Part shown: in pieces, positions 1 to 9,044 of the stretch
How positions within the stretch are numbered: position 1 is the first letter of the stretch
Layout of the letters: every line of letters starts with the position of its first letter
NCBI GenBank assembly: GCA_964613695.1
Contig: CAZTIR010000005.1
Span: forward strand, 1-46,942
Length of the DNA stretch: 46,942 nt
From: Pyrolobus sp964613695
GTDB lineage: Archaea > Thermoproteota > Thermoprotei_A > Sulfolobales > Pyrodictiaceae
Direction: 5' to 3'
Program-made: the position numbers and the translations under genes
The notes under the pieces: model-generated
Databases searched by the model: none
What the model saw: only the letters and a program-made list of their open reading frames with translations
Told to the model about the DNA's origin: nothing

Positions 1-1093
1 CCTCGGTGTAGGGCCTGGTCTTGATTATTAGCAGCCTGTCTAGCAAGTCTAGCGGGATGCCGTGAGGCGACTCGATGTCAGTACCCCTTATCTTCGCCAT
101 ACCCCTGTTGGTAGCCAGCACTAGTATCGGCGCGAGCTCAGACTCCATGGCGCGAGTTAGGAAGCTAAACGCCTCTATGTCCAGCATGTGGGCGTCGTCG
201 ATGAAGAGGACTCCTGGCACGAGCTCAGCCCTACCCTCCTTAACCAGCTTCATAACCTCCTTGTCAACCTGCTGCCTAACCTCGGGCGGCACCTCCCTCT
301 CCACCGCGAGGCCTAGAAGGCTCGCAACGGCAGCCCTCTGAGCCATAGCAGCCATGTCCAGGTCGTGTAGGGTCACCGTGTGCACAATCTCCTTCTTCTT
401 GTGGACCGGGCCCTTGGGCTTCTCTACGTACCTCTCCAGCTCGATATCGTACCTCTTCTCGCCCACCCTGCCAAGCTTCCTTACCGTGCCGGTCTCGGCA
501 TCGATCTCGATAACGTCGCCCCTCCTGACGCGCAGCTGTAGTAGCTGCGCCGCTATCTCCTCACCCACTCGCAGCGTCTTCGTCTCCTCCTCTGTCTCGA
601 GGGTTAACACAGCCTCCCTCGGTATCTTCACCCACGGGTTGAACGGGTGCTTCACAAACCTGATCTTAATCTCCTTTACGACGCCCTCGTAGACTTCCCT
701 AGTCTCGCGGAAGCGCACGCCTATAGCCTTTCTAATAGCCTGCATGAGGAATTCGGTCTTCTTCAAATCAGTGCTGTATATCTCGCTACCGCTTATAGCC
801 ACGAAGGGCGTATCCTCGCCAAGCTCCTTAGCAATACCGATAGCTATCGCGGTCTTGCCGGTCCCCGGCGGGCCCACCAGGAGCACGCCACGGCCAGCCA
901 TCTTGCCCTCGCGTATCATCTTCACTACGATTCCGGCAGCCTCTCTAGCCTCAAGCTGCCCCACCATACCGTCGGCGACGAACTTCGGCTTACCCTTCTC
1001 GTCGAGACCCAAGCCCCTGATATGGCTGTGTGCTCCCACCCTCCTCAACTCTCTCCTCGGGGGCGTAACCTCGCTTATCAACGGCTTCGACAT
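1..1093 (-). CDS. TIP49/RuvB-like AAA+ ATPase (3' end cut by window)
   Basis: AAA+ ATPase of the eukaryotic RuvBL1/RuvBL2 (TIP49) family, hexameric ATP-driven motors in chromatin, snoRNP and TOR-type complexes; the archaeal role is not established. About 364 residues are visible from an ATG at 1093 and the C-terminal part lies beyond base 1, so sensor 2 cannot be checked. The Walker A motif GPPGTGKT lies near residues 74-81, followed by the family's OB-fold insertion domain, including a lysine-rich KGPVHKKKEIVHTVTLHDLD segment. Walker B near residues 290-297 reads FIDDAH, where RuvBL proteins have FIDEVH, so the expected catalytic Glu is Asp. The gene is divergent from the aldo/keto reductase. 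Family assignment is firm; function is inferred. Confidence 0.93.
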   Translation of the reverse strand, partial: MSKPLISEVTPPRRELRRVGAHSHIRGLGLDEKGKPKFVADGMVGQLEAREAAGIVVKMIREGKMAGRGVLLVGPPGTGKTAIAIGIAKELGEDTPFVAISGSEIYSTDLKKTEFLMQAIRKAIGVRFRETREVYEGVVKEIKIRFVKHPFNPWVKIPREAVLTLETEEETKTLRVGEEIAAQLLQLRVRRGDVIEIDAETGTVRKLGRVGEKRYDIELERYVEKPKGPVHKKKEIVHTVTLHDLDMAAMAQRAAVASLLGLAVEREVPPEVRQQVDKEVMKLVKEGRAELVPGVLFIDDAHMLDIEAFSFLTRAMESELAPILVLATNRGMAKIRGTDIESPHGIPLDLLDRLLIIKTRPYTE

Positions 1094-1274
1094 TGTGCGC
1101 CACCCGGTACTCCAATCGTGTTTGCTCAGAACCGCTGATACATAAGCTTTTCCCGTACACCGGTGTAACGCTTGAAGCCCTCCCCTCTCCCACCGCTTGC
1201 AACGGGCCGGTGGGGAGGGGAAGCAACGCCGAATTATAGTGAGGAGCCCTAGTGTGGCCGAGGCCCCCGGCGCC

Positions 1275-2096
1275 ATGACCAGATACCCCATAGACCCTAG
1301 CGATCGGAAACCCGTTGGCAAGAGCGGCGAGACCGTATCAGCCATAGGGATAGGTACGTGGGCTATCCGCGACTATAGGCGCGCCGAGGAGACCCTCGTC
1401 GAGGCGGTCGAATCGGGCATAGATCTCATAGACACCGCCGAGATGTACGGCTGGGGTCTTGCCGAGGAGCTAGTGGGCCGCGTCGTCTCGAGGGTTGGGA
1501 GAGGCAGGGTCTTCATAACCACGAAGCTGTTGCCAGAGAGGTTTAGGAGCCTCGAGGAGGCCGAGAAGGCGGCGAAAGCAAGCCTCTCCAGGCTGGGGGT
1601 CAGGAGCGTGGATCTACTCCTAATACACTGGCCCGACCCCTACACGCCTATAGAGAGGCAGGTACGCGTACTCGAGAGCCTCTGGGAGAGGGGGTACGCG
1701 AGGTACATAGGCGTTAGTAACTTCGATGCGAGACAGTTGCAGGAGGCGCTACAGGCTACTAAGAGAGCCGAGATAAGCGTAGACCAGGTCCACTACAGTG
1801 TGCTCCACAAGAGGCTTGTCGAGGAGGAGCTGTTGCCACTCGCGCTAAAAGAGGGTGTGACGATACAAGCCTATACCCCGCTAGAGCGGTGCGCAGTGTC
1901 AAAGCACCCTATCGTGAGGAGGGTTGCCGAGGAGCTCGGCAAGACCCCGGTTCAAGTGGCGCTCAACTATCTCATATCGAGGCCTCGTGTAGTGGCGATA
2001 CCCAAGACGGAGAGGAGGGATCACCTGCGGGAGATACTCGGTGCTATGGGGTGGAGACTGGAGCCACGCTACATGGAGATACTCGAGGCTATATGA
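1275..2096 (+). CDS. Aldo/keto reductase
   Basis: NAD(P)H-dependent reductase of the AKR superfamily (TIM barrel), acting on aldehydes or ketones in the cytoplasm; the substrate cannot be told from sequence. The AKR tetrad is visible: Asp and Tyr in DTAEMYGWG, Lys in TTKLL, and His in LLLIHWPDPY. The YIGVSNF and late IPKT cofactor-binding segments are also present. I chose the ATG at 1275, giving 273 residues, because family similarity begins a few residues later. An in-frame GTG at 1254 or the longer frame from 1197 would add residues unlike the family. An ATTATA element near 1233 could serve as promoter. A separate membrane kinase-like gene follows after about 85 bases. Confidence 0.88.
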   Translation: MTRYPIDPSDRKPVGKSGETVSAIGIGTWAIRDYRRAEETLVEAVESGIDLIDTAEMYGWGLAEELVGRVVSRVGRGRVFITTKLLPERFRSLEEAEKAAKASLSRLGVRSVDLLLIHWPDPYTPIERQVRVLESLWERGYARYIGVSNFDARQLQEALQATKRAEISVDQVHYSVLHKRLVEEELLPLALKEGVTIQAYTPLERCAVSKHPIVRRVAEELGKTPVQVALNYLISRPRVVAIPKTERRDHLREILGAMGWRLEPRYMEILEAI

Positions 2097-2180
2097 GAAG
2101 ATTGTTTCGAATGAGGGGCACCGCATAACCCGGTAATACCCGCGCGGCTTCTCCGAGAAGACCAGAGGTTAGATTAGCCT

Positions 2181-2846
2181 ATGTTCGCGGCTGGCTTCAC
2201 GTCAACAGATCTTATCGCAGGCGGGGTGCTGACTATCTATACGCTGCTAATCATCCAGGCCCTTTCCGACTTTTACGCTAAGCTCGTCGGCATGGGAATT
2301 CACGAGAGGCTAGCCGTCTATATCAACCGTAAGCTGGTTCACGCGCTCGCAGCCGGAGTGGTTACGGTACTCACGCCAGTCATGTTCAGGACACCGTTCA
2401 TACCCGCGGCTCTGTCGTTCGCGTTGGCCGGGATCCTCTTCATGTTGAAGAGGAGGAGGGGTGGGTTGAGATGGTTCCAGACGGGGGAGGATAATAACGA
2501 GATAACGTTCAGCCTCGCGTGGGGCGCCTCGCTGCTGGCGGTATGGGGCGCCACCGGTAACATGACGCTCGCGATACTGCCACCCCTCTACATTAGCGTG
2601 GGTGATGCGATCACGGGCTTCACGCGCGCCATTATAGTCGGGAGGAGGGAGAAGCACTGGGTAGGCAACCTGGCAATGAGCCTAGTCACGGTGCCCACCG
2701 GCTACGCTGTGCTAGGCCCCATCGGGGCCCTCATAGGAATGGCTGCGGCGATAGCCGAGAGACTCGATAAGCCGGTCGACGACAATGTGGCTATCGCCGC
2801 GGTTACGGCAGTGGGGGTTATCGCGGCTCACATGGCGGGTCGGTAG
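2181..2846 (+). CDS. Dolichol/phytol kinase-like CTP-dependent membrane kinase
   Basis: Integral membrane protein of 221 residues resembling the SEC59/DGK1/VTE5 group (COG0170), which uses CTP to phosphorylate isoprenoid alcohols such as dolichol or phytol. Family signatures seen are RKLVHALAAG near residue 50, and GDAITGF followed by K-W-GN near residues 140-165, with about six hydrophobic segments. In archaea such an enzyme could supply dolichyl phosphate for N-glycosylation or recycle geranylgeraniol for lipid synthesis; this is inference. A TATA-like stretch lies just upstream, and no partner gene is adjacent. A CDP-archaeol synthase-like role is an alternative, but the RKLVH motif favours the dolichol kinase group. 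Confidence 0.75.
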   Translation: MFAAGFTSTDLIAGGVLTIYTLLIIQALSDFYAKLVGMGIHERLAVYINRKLVHALAAGVVTVLTPVMFRTPFIPAALSFALAGILFMLKRRRGGLRWFQTGEDNNEITFSLAWGASLLAVWGATGNMTLAILPPLYISVGDAITGFTRAIIVGRREKHWVGNLAMSLVTVPTGYAVLGPIGALIGMAAAIAERLDKPVDDNVAIAAVTAVGVIAAHMAGR

Positions 2847-2973
2847 GGTTCCTCCTCGTCACGGCATCAGGGGCGAAGGATCCCGGCTCCTCATCCCCAC
2901 TTATACGCGCCTAACAGTGCCTTGATAACAGTCGTTAGGGGCTCAGGCGCCTCTAAGACACGGTTAGAGCGTA

Positions 2974-4881
2974 TTGTACAAGCTCCGCGTGAGGCTCAGG
3001 GATTACCAGGAGGAGGCTCTCGCCTGGAGCCTCTCGAAGCCCGGCGCTGTGGTAGTGATGCCGACGGGCTCCGGCAAGACCGTGATAGCCGCCGGGTGGG
3101 TTGCGGTGAGGCTCTCGAGGGGGGATTGTAGGAAGGTGCTGATCCTCGAGCCTACGAGGATACTGGTTGCGCAAGTCTCCGGGGTCATCTCGAGGGTTGT
3201 CGAGGGGGTGGAGTCTTGCAGCGCGACCGGGAGGCTGGATAAGCGTGAGAGGGTCGCGGTATACAATAGGTGTCGTGTCGTCGTCGCCACCCCTGAGGCG
3301 GCGTTGAACGATCTCGAGGAGATACGTGCAGCTGGCTTCGACTGTATAGTTGTGGATGAGTGCCACCATGCTGTGGGCCGCGATGCCACCGTTGGGGTGC
3401 TTGAGGGGCACTCGTGGCGGTATAGGCTGGGGTTGACGGCCTTCCTACCGCGGGAGCGGGAGTGGCTGGCCGAGAGGCTCATCGGCGAGGTTAGAAGGTG
3501 GTCGTGGAGCGATCCGCGGATTGCTCCCTATGTTCCACCCTGGATAGGCGAGGTGTACGAGACCCCGCTTAACGAAGCCGAGATGCGCATATTCAAGGCT
3601 CTGGAGGAGATGGCGTCAAGGCTAGCCGGGCCGGATAGGCTGGTTGTGAGGCTAGCCCAGAGGTGGCTGGTTCGCGATGGCGTCATAGCGCTGTGGGATA
3701 GCTTGTCGAGGGAGACGAGGCTAGCCGAGCTCCTGGAGAGCGTGAAGGGGTTGTTGTACGCTCCTGGTGTTAGGCCTGCCCACAAGCTAGAGCACTTGCT
3801 CCGAGCTCTAGAGGATCACGGGAACCCCAAGACGATAGTGTTCATTGATCGCGTTGTCGTTGCCCAGTATGTAGCCTCCGTCCTCTCTAAGCGCGGGTAC
3901 CGCACGGTGCTCATCGCTGGCCGCATGCGGGTCAACGTGGAGGAGGCTTTAAGAGAGGCTAGGAGGCCCGAGACTCGTGTAATAGTCTCCACTAGTGCTG
4001 GAGAGGAGGGCCTCGATCTCCCAGAGGCCGAGATGCTGGTCATCTGGAGTAACGTGGCGAGCCCGCTACGCTTCATACAGAGGCATGGTAGGGTTCGTAG
4101 GGCCGTGGGGCGCGGCGGGCCACCGCGCATAGTAGTCTACCTGGTCACCCCGGACACGCCAGACATGGATTCTTTCGTCGAGGGTCTCGAGTATGCTCTC
4201 GAGGCTGGAGTCGATGTGCCGGTGGACCCGGCGCTGCTCGATGTGCTTAGGAGGAGGACTGTAGAGGCTCGCGTGCTTAGCGTGCTACGCGAGCACCCGA
4301 TGCCACCAGAGTGGGTTGCTAGCGTCACCGGCCTGGCTCTCGACCGGGTCGAGAGGGCTCTAAGGAGGCTTTGCAAGCGAGGCGACGTACTCTACATACA
4401 CACTCCCTATGGCCGTGTCTATGCTGCGAGGGATACGATACCGCTCCTCTACGAGAAACTAGGCGAGTATCTAGCCGGTGACGCCAGGCTAGAGGATGCT
4501 ACAATAGTCTACACGCTTGTCGACGGCCGGAAGGGTAGGGTCGATGCAGACGACTGGAGAGAGGCTTTCAAGAAGCTCTCGAGGGTATTGGGCCACGCTA
4601 ACATCCAGAGACTCCACTTCTCAACCTTCTACCCGCTCCCAACAGGCCCCCTCGTGCTCATAAACCTGAGATACACGTGCCTCATAGACGACACTGCTAA
4701 GCTCGAGGCGGTGCTGCGCAACGCCTTCAGCACCAAGCTCCTAGAGTATCGTGGGAGGGAGCTTGCGAGACTGCCAGGAGCCGGAGATACTCTCGAGGCT
4801 GGGGAGGGAGGTGAGGGTATACGCCACGACACTACCCAAGAGGCTAGCGGTGCTCCTGGCGGCAAAGATGGTCGAGAATAG
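2974..4881 (+). CDS. SF2 DEAD/DEAH helicase, Hef/XPB-like
   Basis: Superfamily 2 DNA or RNA helicase of 635 residues. Helicase motifs in order: LRDYQ near residue 8, Walker A PTGSGKT at 30-36, DECH at 128-131, motif III GLTAF at 153-157 (usual form SAT or TATP), TIVFIDR near 287, VIVSTSAGEEGLDL near 336-349, and QRHGRVRRA at 369-377. The motif V/VI wording is closest to Hef/Mph1/FANCM and RIG-I-like helicases, but no C-terminal XPF nuclease is present; residues about 425-480 look like a winged helix and the rest is unrecognised. The start is a TTG at 2974; a GTG at 2989 would also keep all motifs. The last 71 bases overlap the next gene, so the two are probably co-expressed. Confidence 0.85.
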   Translation: MYKLRVRLRDYQEEALAWSLSKPGAVVVMPTGSGKTVIAAGWVAVRLSRGDCRKVLILEPTRILVAQVSGVISRVVEGVESCSATGRLDKRERVAVYNRCRVVVATPEAALNDLEEIRAAGFDCIVVDECHHAVGRDATVGVLEGHSWRYRLGLTAFLPREREWLAERLIGEVRRWSWSDPRIAPYVPPWIGEVYETPLNEAEMRIFKALEEMASRLAGPDRLVVRLAQRWLVRDGVIALWDSLSRETRLAELLESVKGLLYAPGVRPAHKLEHLLRALEDHGNPKTIVFIDRVVVAQYVASVLSKRGYRTVLIAGRMRVNVEEALREARRPETRVIVSTSAGEEGLDLPEAEMLVIWSNVASPLRFIQRHGRVRRAVGRGGPPRIVVYLVTPDTPDMDSFVEGLEYALEAGVDVPVDPALLDVLRRRTVEARVLSVLREHPMPPEWVASVTGLALDRVERALRRLCKRGDVLYIHTPYGRVYAARDTIPLLYEKLGEYLAGDARLEDATIVYTLVDGRKGRVDADDWREAFKKLSRVLGHANIQRLHFSTFYPLPTGPLVLINLRYTCLIDDTAKLEAVLRNAFSTKLLEYRGRELARLPGAGDTLEAGEGGEGIRHDTTQEASGAPGGKDGRE

Positions 4882-5401
4882 CGAGGGGGTAGTATGCATC
4901 CACACCGACGACGAGAAGCTAGCTCACGCTATGCTCGAGCTCCTAGCGGAGAAGGGTTTAACGAACAAAGCCGTGATGGTGAGAGACGCCTCTGCCTGTA
5001 AAGGGATGCCGACCATACTCGTGGCGCAGAAGACGAAACCACCCGAGAACCTAGAGTACCTCATGCTAGTCTCGCCGGGCGCCAGGGGCTCCAAGCTCGG
5101 CTTGACAAGGCTCCAAGCCGTACCCCTACAGGGAGGCGTCTATAGGCTACGGATAGGGCATCACACGATCCTCGTAAGGGAGGAGGATGGTAGGCTATGC
5201 GAGCCCAGGGACATGCTCATCTACCAGGTGGCCGAGGCCGCTAGGAGAGCCGTGAGGGAATACGGGCCACTACCAATACGCGACGTGGTGCAGCTTGTGG
5301 CGCAGGAGCTGGGGCTAAGCAGGAGTGAGGCACGACGCCTCCTCTACGAGGCCATCTCGGCCGGCCTGGTGAGAGTTGAGGCGGGTAGCGTCACGCTCTA
5401 G
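4811..5401 (+). CDS. Unknown protein with C-terminal winged helix, partner of the helicase
   Basis: A 196-residue protein I cannot name. The N-terminal half alternates strands and helices with no catalytic motif I recognise. Residues after about 140 (a Gln-Leu-Val-Ala-Gln-Glu-Leu, Ser-Arg-Ser-Glu-Ala-Arg-Arg pattern) look like a small helix-turn-helix or winged-helix domain. The GTG at 4811 was chosen because it follows a GGGAGG stretch and begins where the protein becomes well formed; a longer frame would start at 4751. It overlaps the helicase gene by 71 bases, suggesting translational coupling and joint function in DNA or RNA processing. Archaeal XPB helicases pair with the nuclease Bax1, but no Bax1 nuclease motif is visible here. 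Confidence 0.7.
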   Translation: MRVYATTLPKRLAVLLAAKMVENSEGVVCIHTDDEKLAHAMLELLAEKGLTNKAVMVRDASACKGMPTILVAQKTKPPENLEYLMLVSPGARGSKLGLTRLQAVPLQGGVYRLRIGHHTILVREEDGRLCEPRDMLIYQVAEAARRAVREYGPLPIRDVVQLVAQELGLSRSEARRLLYEAISAGLVRVEAGSVTL

Positions 5402-6488
5402 AAAGCTCACTGATCACCTCGACGAGGGTCCTGGCTGCCGCCTCCACGGTAGCCATGTCGAGGGCGCCCATGAGCCCTATTCTTACGACACTCTCCCTAT
5501 ACGGCCCCATGCCCGTGGCTATCTCGAAGCCCAGGTCGGACATCCTACGCTTAACCTCCGGCGCCTTCACACCCTCGGGGAGCTTGACAGCTGCGACAGT
5601 GTAGCTTCTCGCGCTCCTCTCCGCGAGCGTATCCAAGCCCGCGGCGTCGACAGCATCGTATAGTATCCGGGCCCTCTCCTCCTGGATCTTGTACCGGGTC
5701 TCCATCCCGCCCTCCTCCTCTATCAACCGCAACGCCTCGACCAGAGCCCTCACCACGTTAACCGGTGGCGTGAACGGAGTCTCACACTTCTCGAGGAACT
5801 TGTCGTAGAGGGCGAGGTTTATGGAGGGTGGCGGCGAGCTCCTCTCAGCCACCCTGTTAATCCTCTCGACGAGACCCGGCCTCACCAGTACAATCCCGAG
5901 CCCCGGCGGCGCCGCTAGACACTTCTGGGTAGCAGTGGCTACGGCGTCAACACCCCACTCGTCCATGTAGAGCCTCTCGCCCGCAAACCCCGAGACGCTA
6001 TCCACCAGGAGGAGGGCCCCATGCTTGTGTGCGAGCTCGGCAGCCTCTCTCAACACCCTGTTAGCGACGCCCGTACTAGTCTCGTTGTGGACGAGGAACA
6101 CCGCCGAGTAGCTATCCCTCTCCAACGCCTCTCTAAGCTTCTCGAGCCTCACGCTCCTACCCCACTCCTCCTCGACAACATCAACCACCAACCCCCTCGC
6201 GCGCATAGTCCTCTTGACCGCCCTCTCGCCGAACTCGCCGACAACGTATGCTAGCACCCTCTCACCAGGCTCCAAGAGGCTGTATATCATCGCGTCTACC
6301 GCGGTGGTCCCCGAGCCTGGGATAAGGTAGACTCGCGCATCCCTAGAGCCTGCGGCGTCGCGGAGCCTCTCCACAGCCTCGCAGTGCAACTCACGATACT
6401 TCTGGCTACGGTGGCTGAAGATGCCCTCAGAGAGGGCCTTCAAAACCCTCTCGTGTATCTCCACGGGCCCGGGCGTCAGGAGCACCAC
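5391..6488 (-). CDS. Class V aminotransferase (serine-pyruvate / alanine-glyoxylate type)
   Basis: PLP-dependent class V aminotransferase of 365 residues, cytoplasmic. It begins LLTPGPVEIHERVL, typical of serine-pyruvate and alanine-glyoxylate aminotransferases. The probable Schiff-base Lys is in TATQKCLAAPPG, the cofactor Asp is in LLVDSVSGF, and an SHR segment lies near the N-terminus. It lies seven bases after the phosphoglycerate dehydrogenase gene on the same strand. Together they could perform the first two steps of phosphorylated serine synthesis, with this enzyme as a phosphoserine aminotransferase substitute; that role is inference from context. Its stop overlaps the stop of the convergent gene by 11 bases. 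Confidence 0.9.
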   Translation of the reverse strand: MVLLTPGPVEIHERVLKALSEGIFSHRSQKYRELHCEAVERLRDAAGSRDARVYLIPGSGTTAVDAMIYSLLEPGERVLAYVVGEFGERAVKRTMRARGLVVDVVEEEWGRSVRLEKLREALERDSYSAVFLVHNETSTGVANRVLREAAELAHKHGALLLVDSVSGFAGERLYMDEWGVDAVATATQKCLAAPPGLGIVLVRPGLVERINRVAERSSPPPSINLALYDKFLEKCETPFTPPVNVVRALVEALRLIEEEGGMETRYKIQEERARILYDAVDAAGLDTLAERSARSYTVAAVKLPEGVKAPEVKRRMSDLGFEIATGMGPYRESVVRIGLMGALDMATVEAAARTLVEVISELSRA

Positions 6489-6495
6489 GATACGC

Positions 6496-7422
6496 TCACC
6501 TTAGCCCAAGCACCTCTAGTATAGCGTATGCGGTCTCCTCGGCAACCCTCCTCTTAGCTTCTCTGGTCTCAGCCCCAATGTGGGGAGTCACTATGACCCT
6601 CGGGTGGCGTACAAGCCTCCACTCCCACTCCTCCCTCGGAGGCTCGTGCTCCAACACGTCAAGCGCCGCAGCGAACACCTTACCCTTCTCCAGGTACTCT
6701 AGGAGAGCCTTAGTGTCTATCACCGGGCCCCTACTCGTGTTCACTATTATCACCCCATCCTTCATCTTCTCGAAAGCCTCCGCGTCTATCATGTGGTAGG
6801 TGTCGGGGGTTAGGGGCACGTGGAGCGTTATAGCATCAGCCTCCCGGAGCACCACGTCAAGATCCTGCACGAACCTGGCGCCAATCTCCCTAGCCCTCTC
6901 GCTCGCATCCACGACATCGTATGCGATGACGTTCATGCCTATGCCCTTGGCGAGCCTAGCCACCCTGAACCCTATCCGGCCGAAGCCTATGACACCCAGC
7001 GTCTTTCCTGCAAGCTCCACCCCAGTCCACCTGCCCTTACTCCACTCACCCCTCTCCAGGCTAACCACGTGAGCCTTGATGAACCGTGCAGCAGCTATCA
7101 GGAGGCCTATGGTAAGCTCGGCTACGCTCTGGGCGGCGGCACCGGGAGCGTTCACAACCCTGATACCCCTCTTGACCGCGTACTCGACATCGATGTTGTC
7201 TAGGCCCACGCCAGCCCTGGCAATAACCTTGAGCCTCTCACCCCTCTCGATAACCTCCCTCGTAACCTTAGTCCTGCTCCTCACAACCAGGATGTCGTAC
7301 TCCCCTACTATCTTGAGGAGCTCCTCCCTGGGGAGTCTGGGCCTATAGTCAACCCGCAGTCCGTGCTCCTCGAGGATACGAATCAGCTTCTCGTCCACCG
7401 GGTCTGTTATCAGGACGCGCAT
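6496..7422 (-). CDS. serA: D-3-phosphoglycerate dehydrogenase, short form
   Basis: D-isomer 2-hydroxyacid dehydrogenase of 308 residues, expected to oxidise 3-phosphoglycerate with NAD as the first step of serine synthesis. Visible landmarks: GVIGFGRIG for NAD binding, AYDV with the adenosine-binding acidic residue, NTSRGPVIDTKALL with the catalytic Arg region, and a late TPHIGAETREA with the catalytic His. It stops at about 308 residues, so the C-terminal ACT regulatory domain of longer SerA proteins is absent. A minus-strand promoter is plausible at 7493-7499 (TTAATAA), leaving a leader near 50 bases. Glyoxylate or hydroxypyruvate reductase activity is possible, but pairing with the aminotransferase favours SerA. 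Confidence 0.9.
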   Translation of the reverse strand: MRVLITDPVDEKLIRILEEHGLRVDYRPRLPREELLKIVGEYDILVVRSRTKVTREVIERGERLKVIARAGVGLDNIDVEYAVKRGIRVVNAPGAAAQSVAELTIGLLIAAARFIKAHVVSLERGEWSKGRWTGVELAGKTLGVIGFGRIGFRVARLAKGIGMNVIAYDVVDASERAREIGARFVQDLDVVLREADAITLHVPLTPDTYHMIDAEAFEKMKDGVIIVNTSRGPVIDTKALLEYLEKGKVFAAALDVLEHEPPREEWEWRLVRHPRVIVTPHIGAETREAKRRVAEETAYAILEVLGLR

Positions 7423-7492
7423 CCCGTCAACGGTGCGAAAGGCGATCAGCCACGCCTAGCCACCAGGCTTCCCTGCCCACACTCACCCCACC

Positions 7493-7499
7493 TTAATAA
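7493..7499 (-). promoter_or_regulatory. TATA-like box for serA-aminotransferase pair
   Basis: On the minus strand this AT-rich core sits in an otherwise GC-rich spacer, about 70 bases before the serA start. Transcription would start near 7470. The leader contains short GC-rich inverted repeats around 7450-7470 that could fold. Confidence 0.4.
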
Positions 7500-7585
7500 C
7501 TTGCCCCGGGCGTGCTGGACGAGGGGGCGGTGAGGAGAGTCATGCCTCCCGAGTACGGTGACGAGACCGGGGTAGCCGAGCCCCT

Positions 7586-8929
7586 CTACACGCACGACGC
7601 TATCCTGACAAGCTTCTCCACAGCCTCCAGCGCTGTGGAGCCCAGGTAGACCATCATCGGCTCCTTGCCCCAATCCCCCCTGTGGTACACCACGTCGGGC
7701 ACCAGGGGCTCGGAGGACTCCATCGCGACCCTAAACCCCCATGGTATCGTGCCACCCTCAACCCTCTTAACCTCGGGTGGTTCGAGACGCCTATCGTACA
7801 TCGATACCGTGAACCCGAGCCTCTCGGCGCACGCTACAAGCCTCTCATCGAACACCGTGTTCACAGCCCCCCGCACCCACGTGGCCCCCATCCCCTGCAC
7901 ACTCCTAACAGCGCGGTAGAGGTGGCTAGACGCGCGGAGAGCAACGGGGCCGTAGATGGGCCTACCACGCCCCCTCCTAACCCTACCCTCGACACCCGCC
8001 CACACATCAACGCCGAGGGGCGCCACGGAGACTATATTGAGCCCCGTCTCGGGCACAAAGCGCTCGACAACACCCCACTCCTCTACGAGCAGCCTAAGCG
8101 CCCTCTCAACGTCGGCCACGACCTCCTCGTGCCAATACCCCTCGACCCTAGGCCAAGACAGTCTAGCCCCCAGACCCCCGCGAGCATTCGCAACGGCGTT
8201 GCTCGCAACCCTCCACGCTAGTCTAGCAGAGTCCTCGAGCCCCAAGCCTAGAGCCAGGCCGGCGGCAAACGCCCCCAGGTACACGCAGCCGGTCCCATGG
8301 GCCCCGCTCCCCTCGCCCACACACCCCTCGCCCACAACCATGTACGAGTCGTGCTCGACCAGGACATCCCTACACTCGAGCCCATGCCCACCCTTAACCA
8401 CTACAGCCAGGAGGCCGTAGCCGCGTATGAGAGCCCGCGCCGCCTCCACGGCAGACCATACGCTCGACACCCTAACACCCGTCAACTCTCCAGCCTCGAC
8501 AGCGTTGACGAGCACTATGTCAGCCTCTCTAGCTAGAACCTCGAAGACTCTGCGAGGCTCCTCTACTAGACTCCCCCCGGCACTAGCAGCCCAGACGGGA
8601 TCGTAGACCACTAACGCGCTACGCTCCCTAAGCATCTTGGCGGTGGTGCGAGCCTCCTCCACCCGCGGGTGCATCGAGAGAGCGGCAACGAAAGGCTCGC
8701 CTATCTCACCAACAGCCCTCTCGATGAGCTCGCCGAGAACATCGTCACCCACGGGCAAGACTCTCTTGACGCCCTCGCGCGTATCCTCGACGACCAACGC
8801 GGTGGGGACGAGGGTCGAGTAGACTCCAAGCATGCGTGCAACACCGGCTATCTGTGCTACACCAGCGGCGCCGCTTGGATCAACACCTCCTGCTGCGAGA
8901 ACAGGCCTCGGATAAACCCCGCCGCCCAC
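7586..8929 (-). CDS. thiDN: ThiD-ThiN fusion: HMP-P kinase / thiamine-phosphate synthase
   Basis: Bifunctional thiamine enzyme of about 447 residues. The N-terminal ThiD (ribokinase fold) phosphorylates hydroxymethylpyrimidine phosphate; its GGVDPSGAAG start motif and GSGAHGTGC anion-hole motif are clear. The C-terminal half matches archaeal ThiN, which joins the pyrimidine and thiazole phosphates; it begins near FVPETGLNIVSVAP and contains RGRPIYGPVALRASSHLYRA. The fusion is a known archaeal arrangement. I prefer the GTG at 8929, only 6 residues ahead of the conserved LAAGGVDPSG region; the frame is open upstream to 9034, and the leader would be about 60 bases from the shared TATA at 9013-9020. 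No other thiamine genes are adjacent. Confidence 0.88.
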   Translation of the reverse strand: MGGGVYPRPVLAAGGVDPSGAAGVAQIAGVARMLGVYSTLVPTALVVEDTREGVKRVLPVGDDVLGELIERAVGEIGEPFVAALSMHPRVEEARTTAKMLRERSALVVYDPVWAASAGGSLVEEPRRVFEVLAREADIVLVNAVEAGELTGVRVSSVWSAVEAARALIRGYGLLAVVVKGGHGLECRDVLVEHDSYMVVGEGCVGEGSGAHGTGCVYLGAFAAGLALGLGLEDSARLAWRVASNAVANARGGLGARLSWPRVEGYWHEEVVADVERALRLLVEEWGVVERFVPETGLNIVSVAPLGVDVWAGVEGRVRRGRGRPIYGPVALRASSHLYRAVRSVQGMGATWVRGAVNTVFDERLVACAERLGFTVSMYDRRLEPPEVKRVEGGTIPWGFRVAMESSEPLVPDVVYHRGDWGKEPMMVYLGSTALEAVEKLVRIASCV

Positions 8930-9012
8930 GTAACCACCATGGGGCTGTGAGGAACGCTGCCCTGCCTTGAGGCCAACGGCCGGTGATAGGAACGCCCCGT
9001 TACCGAGCCCCA

Positions 9013-9020
9013 CTTTTAAG
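9013..9020. promoter_or_regulatory. Palindromic TATA element between divergent thiDN and M50 protease
   Basis: The CTTTTAAG core is its own reverse complement and can be read as a TATA box in both directions. On the plus strand it places transcription start near 9040, right at the GTG chosen for the protease gene. On the minus strand it gives a leader of roughly 60 bases to the thiDN GTG. Confidence 0.45.
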
Positions 9021-9044
9021 AGGAGTTGCTCCACCCACGCTCCG

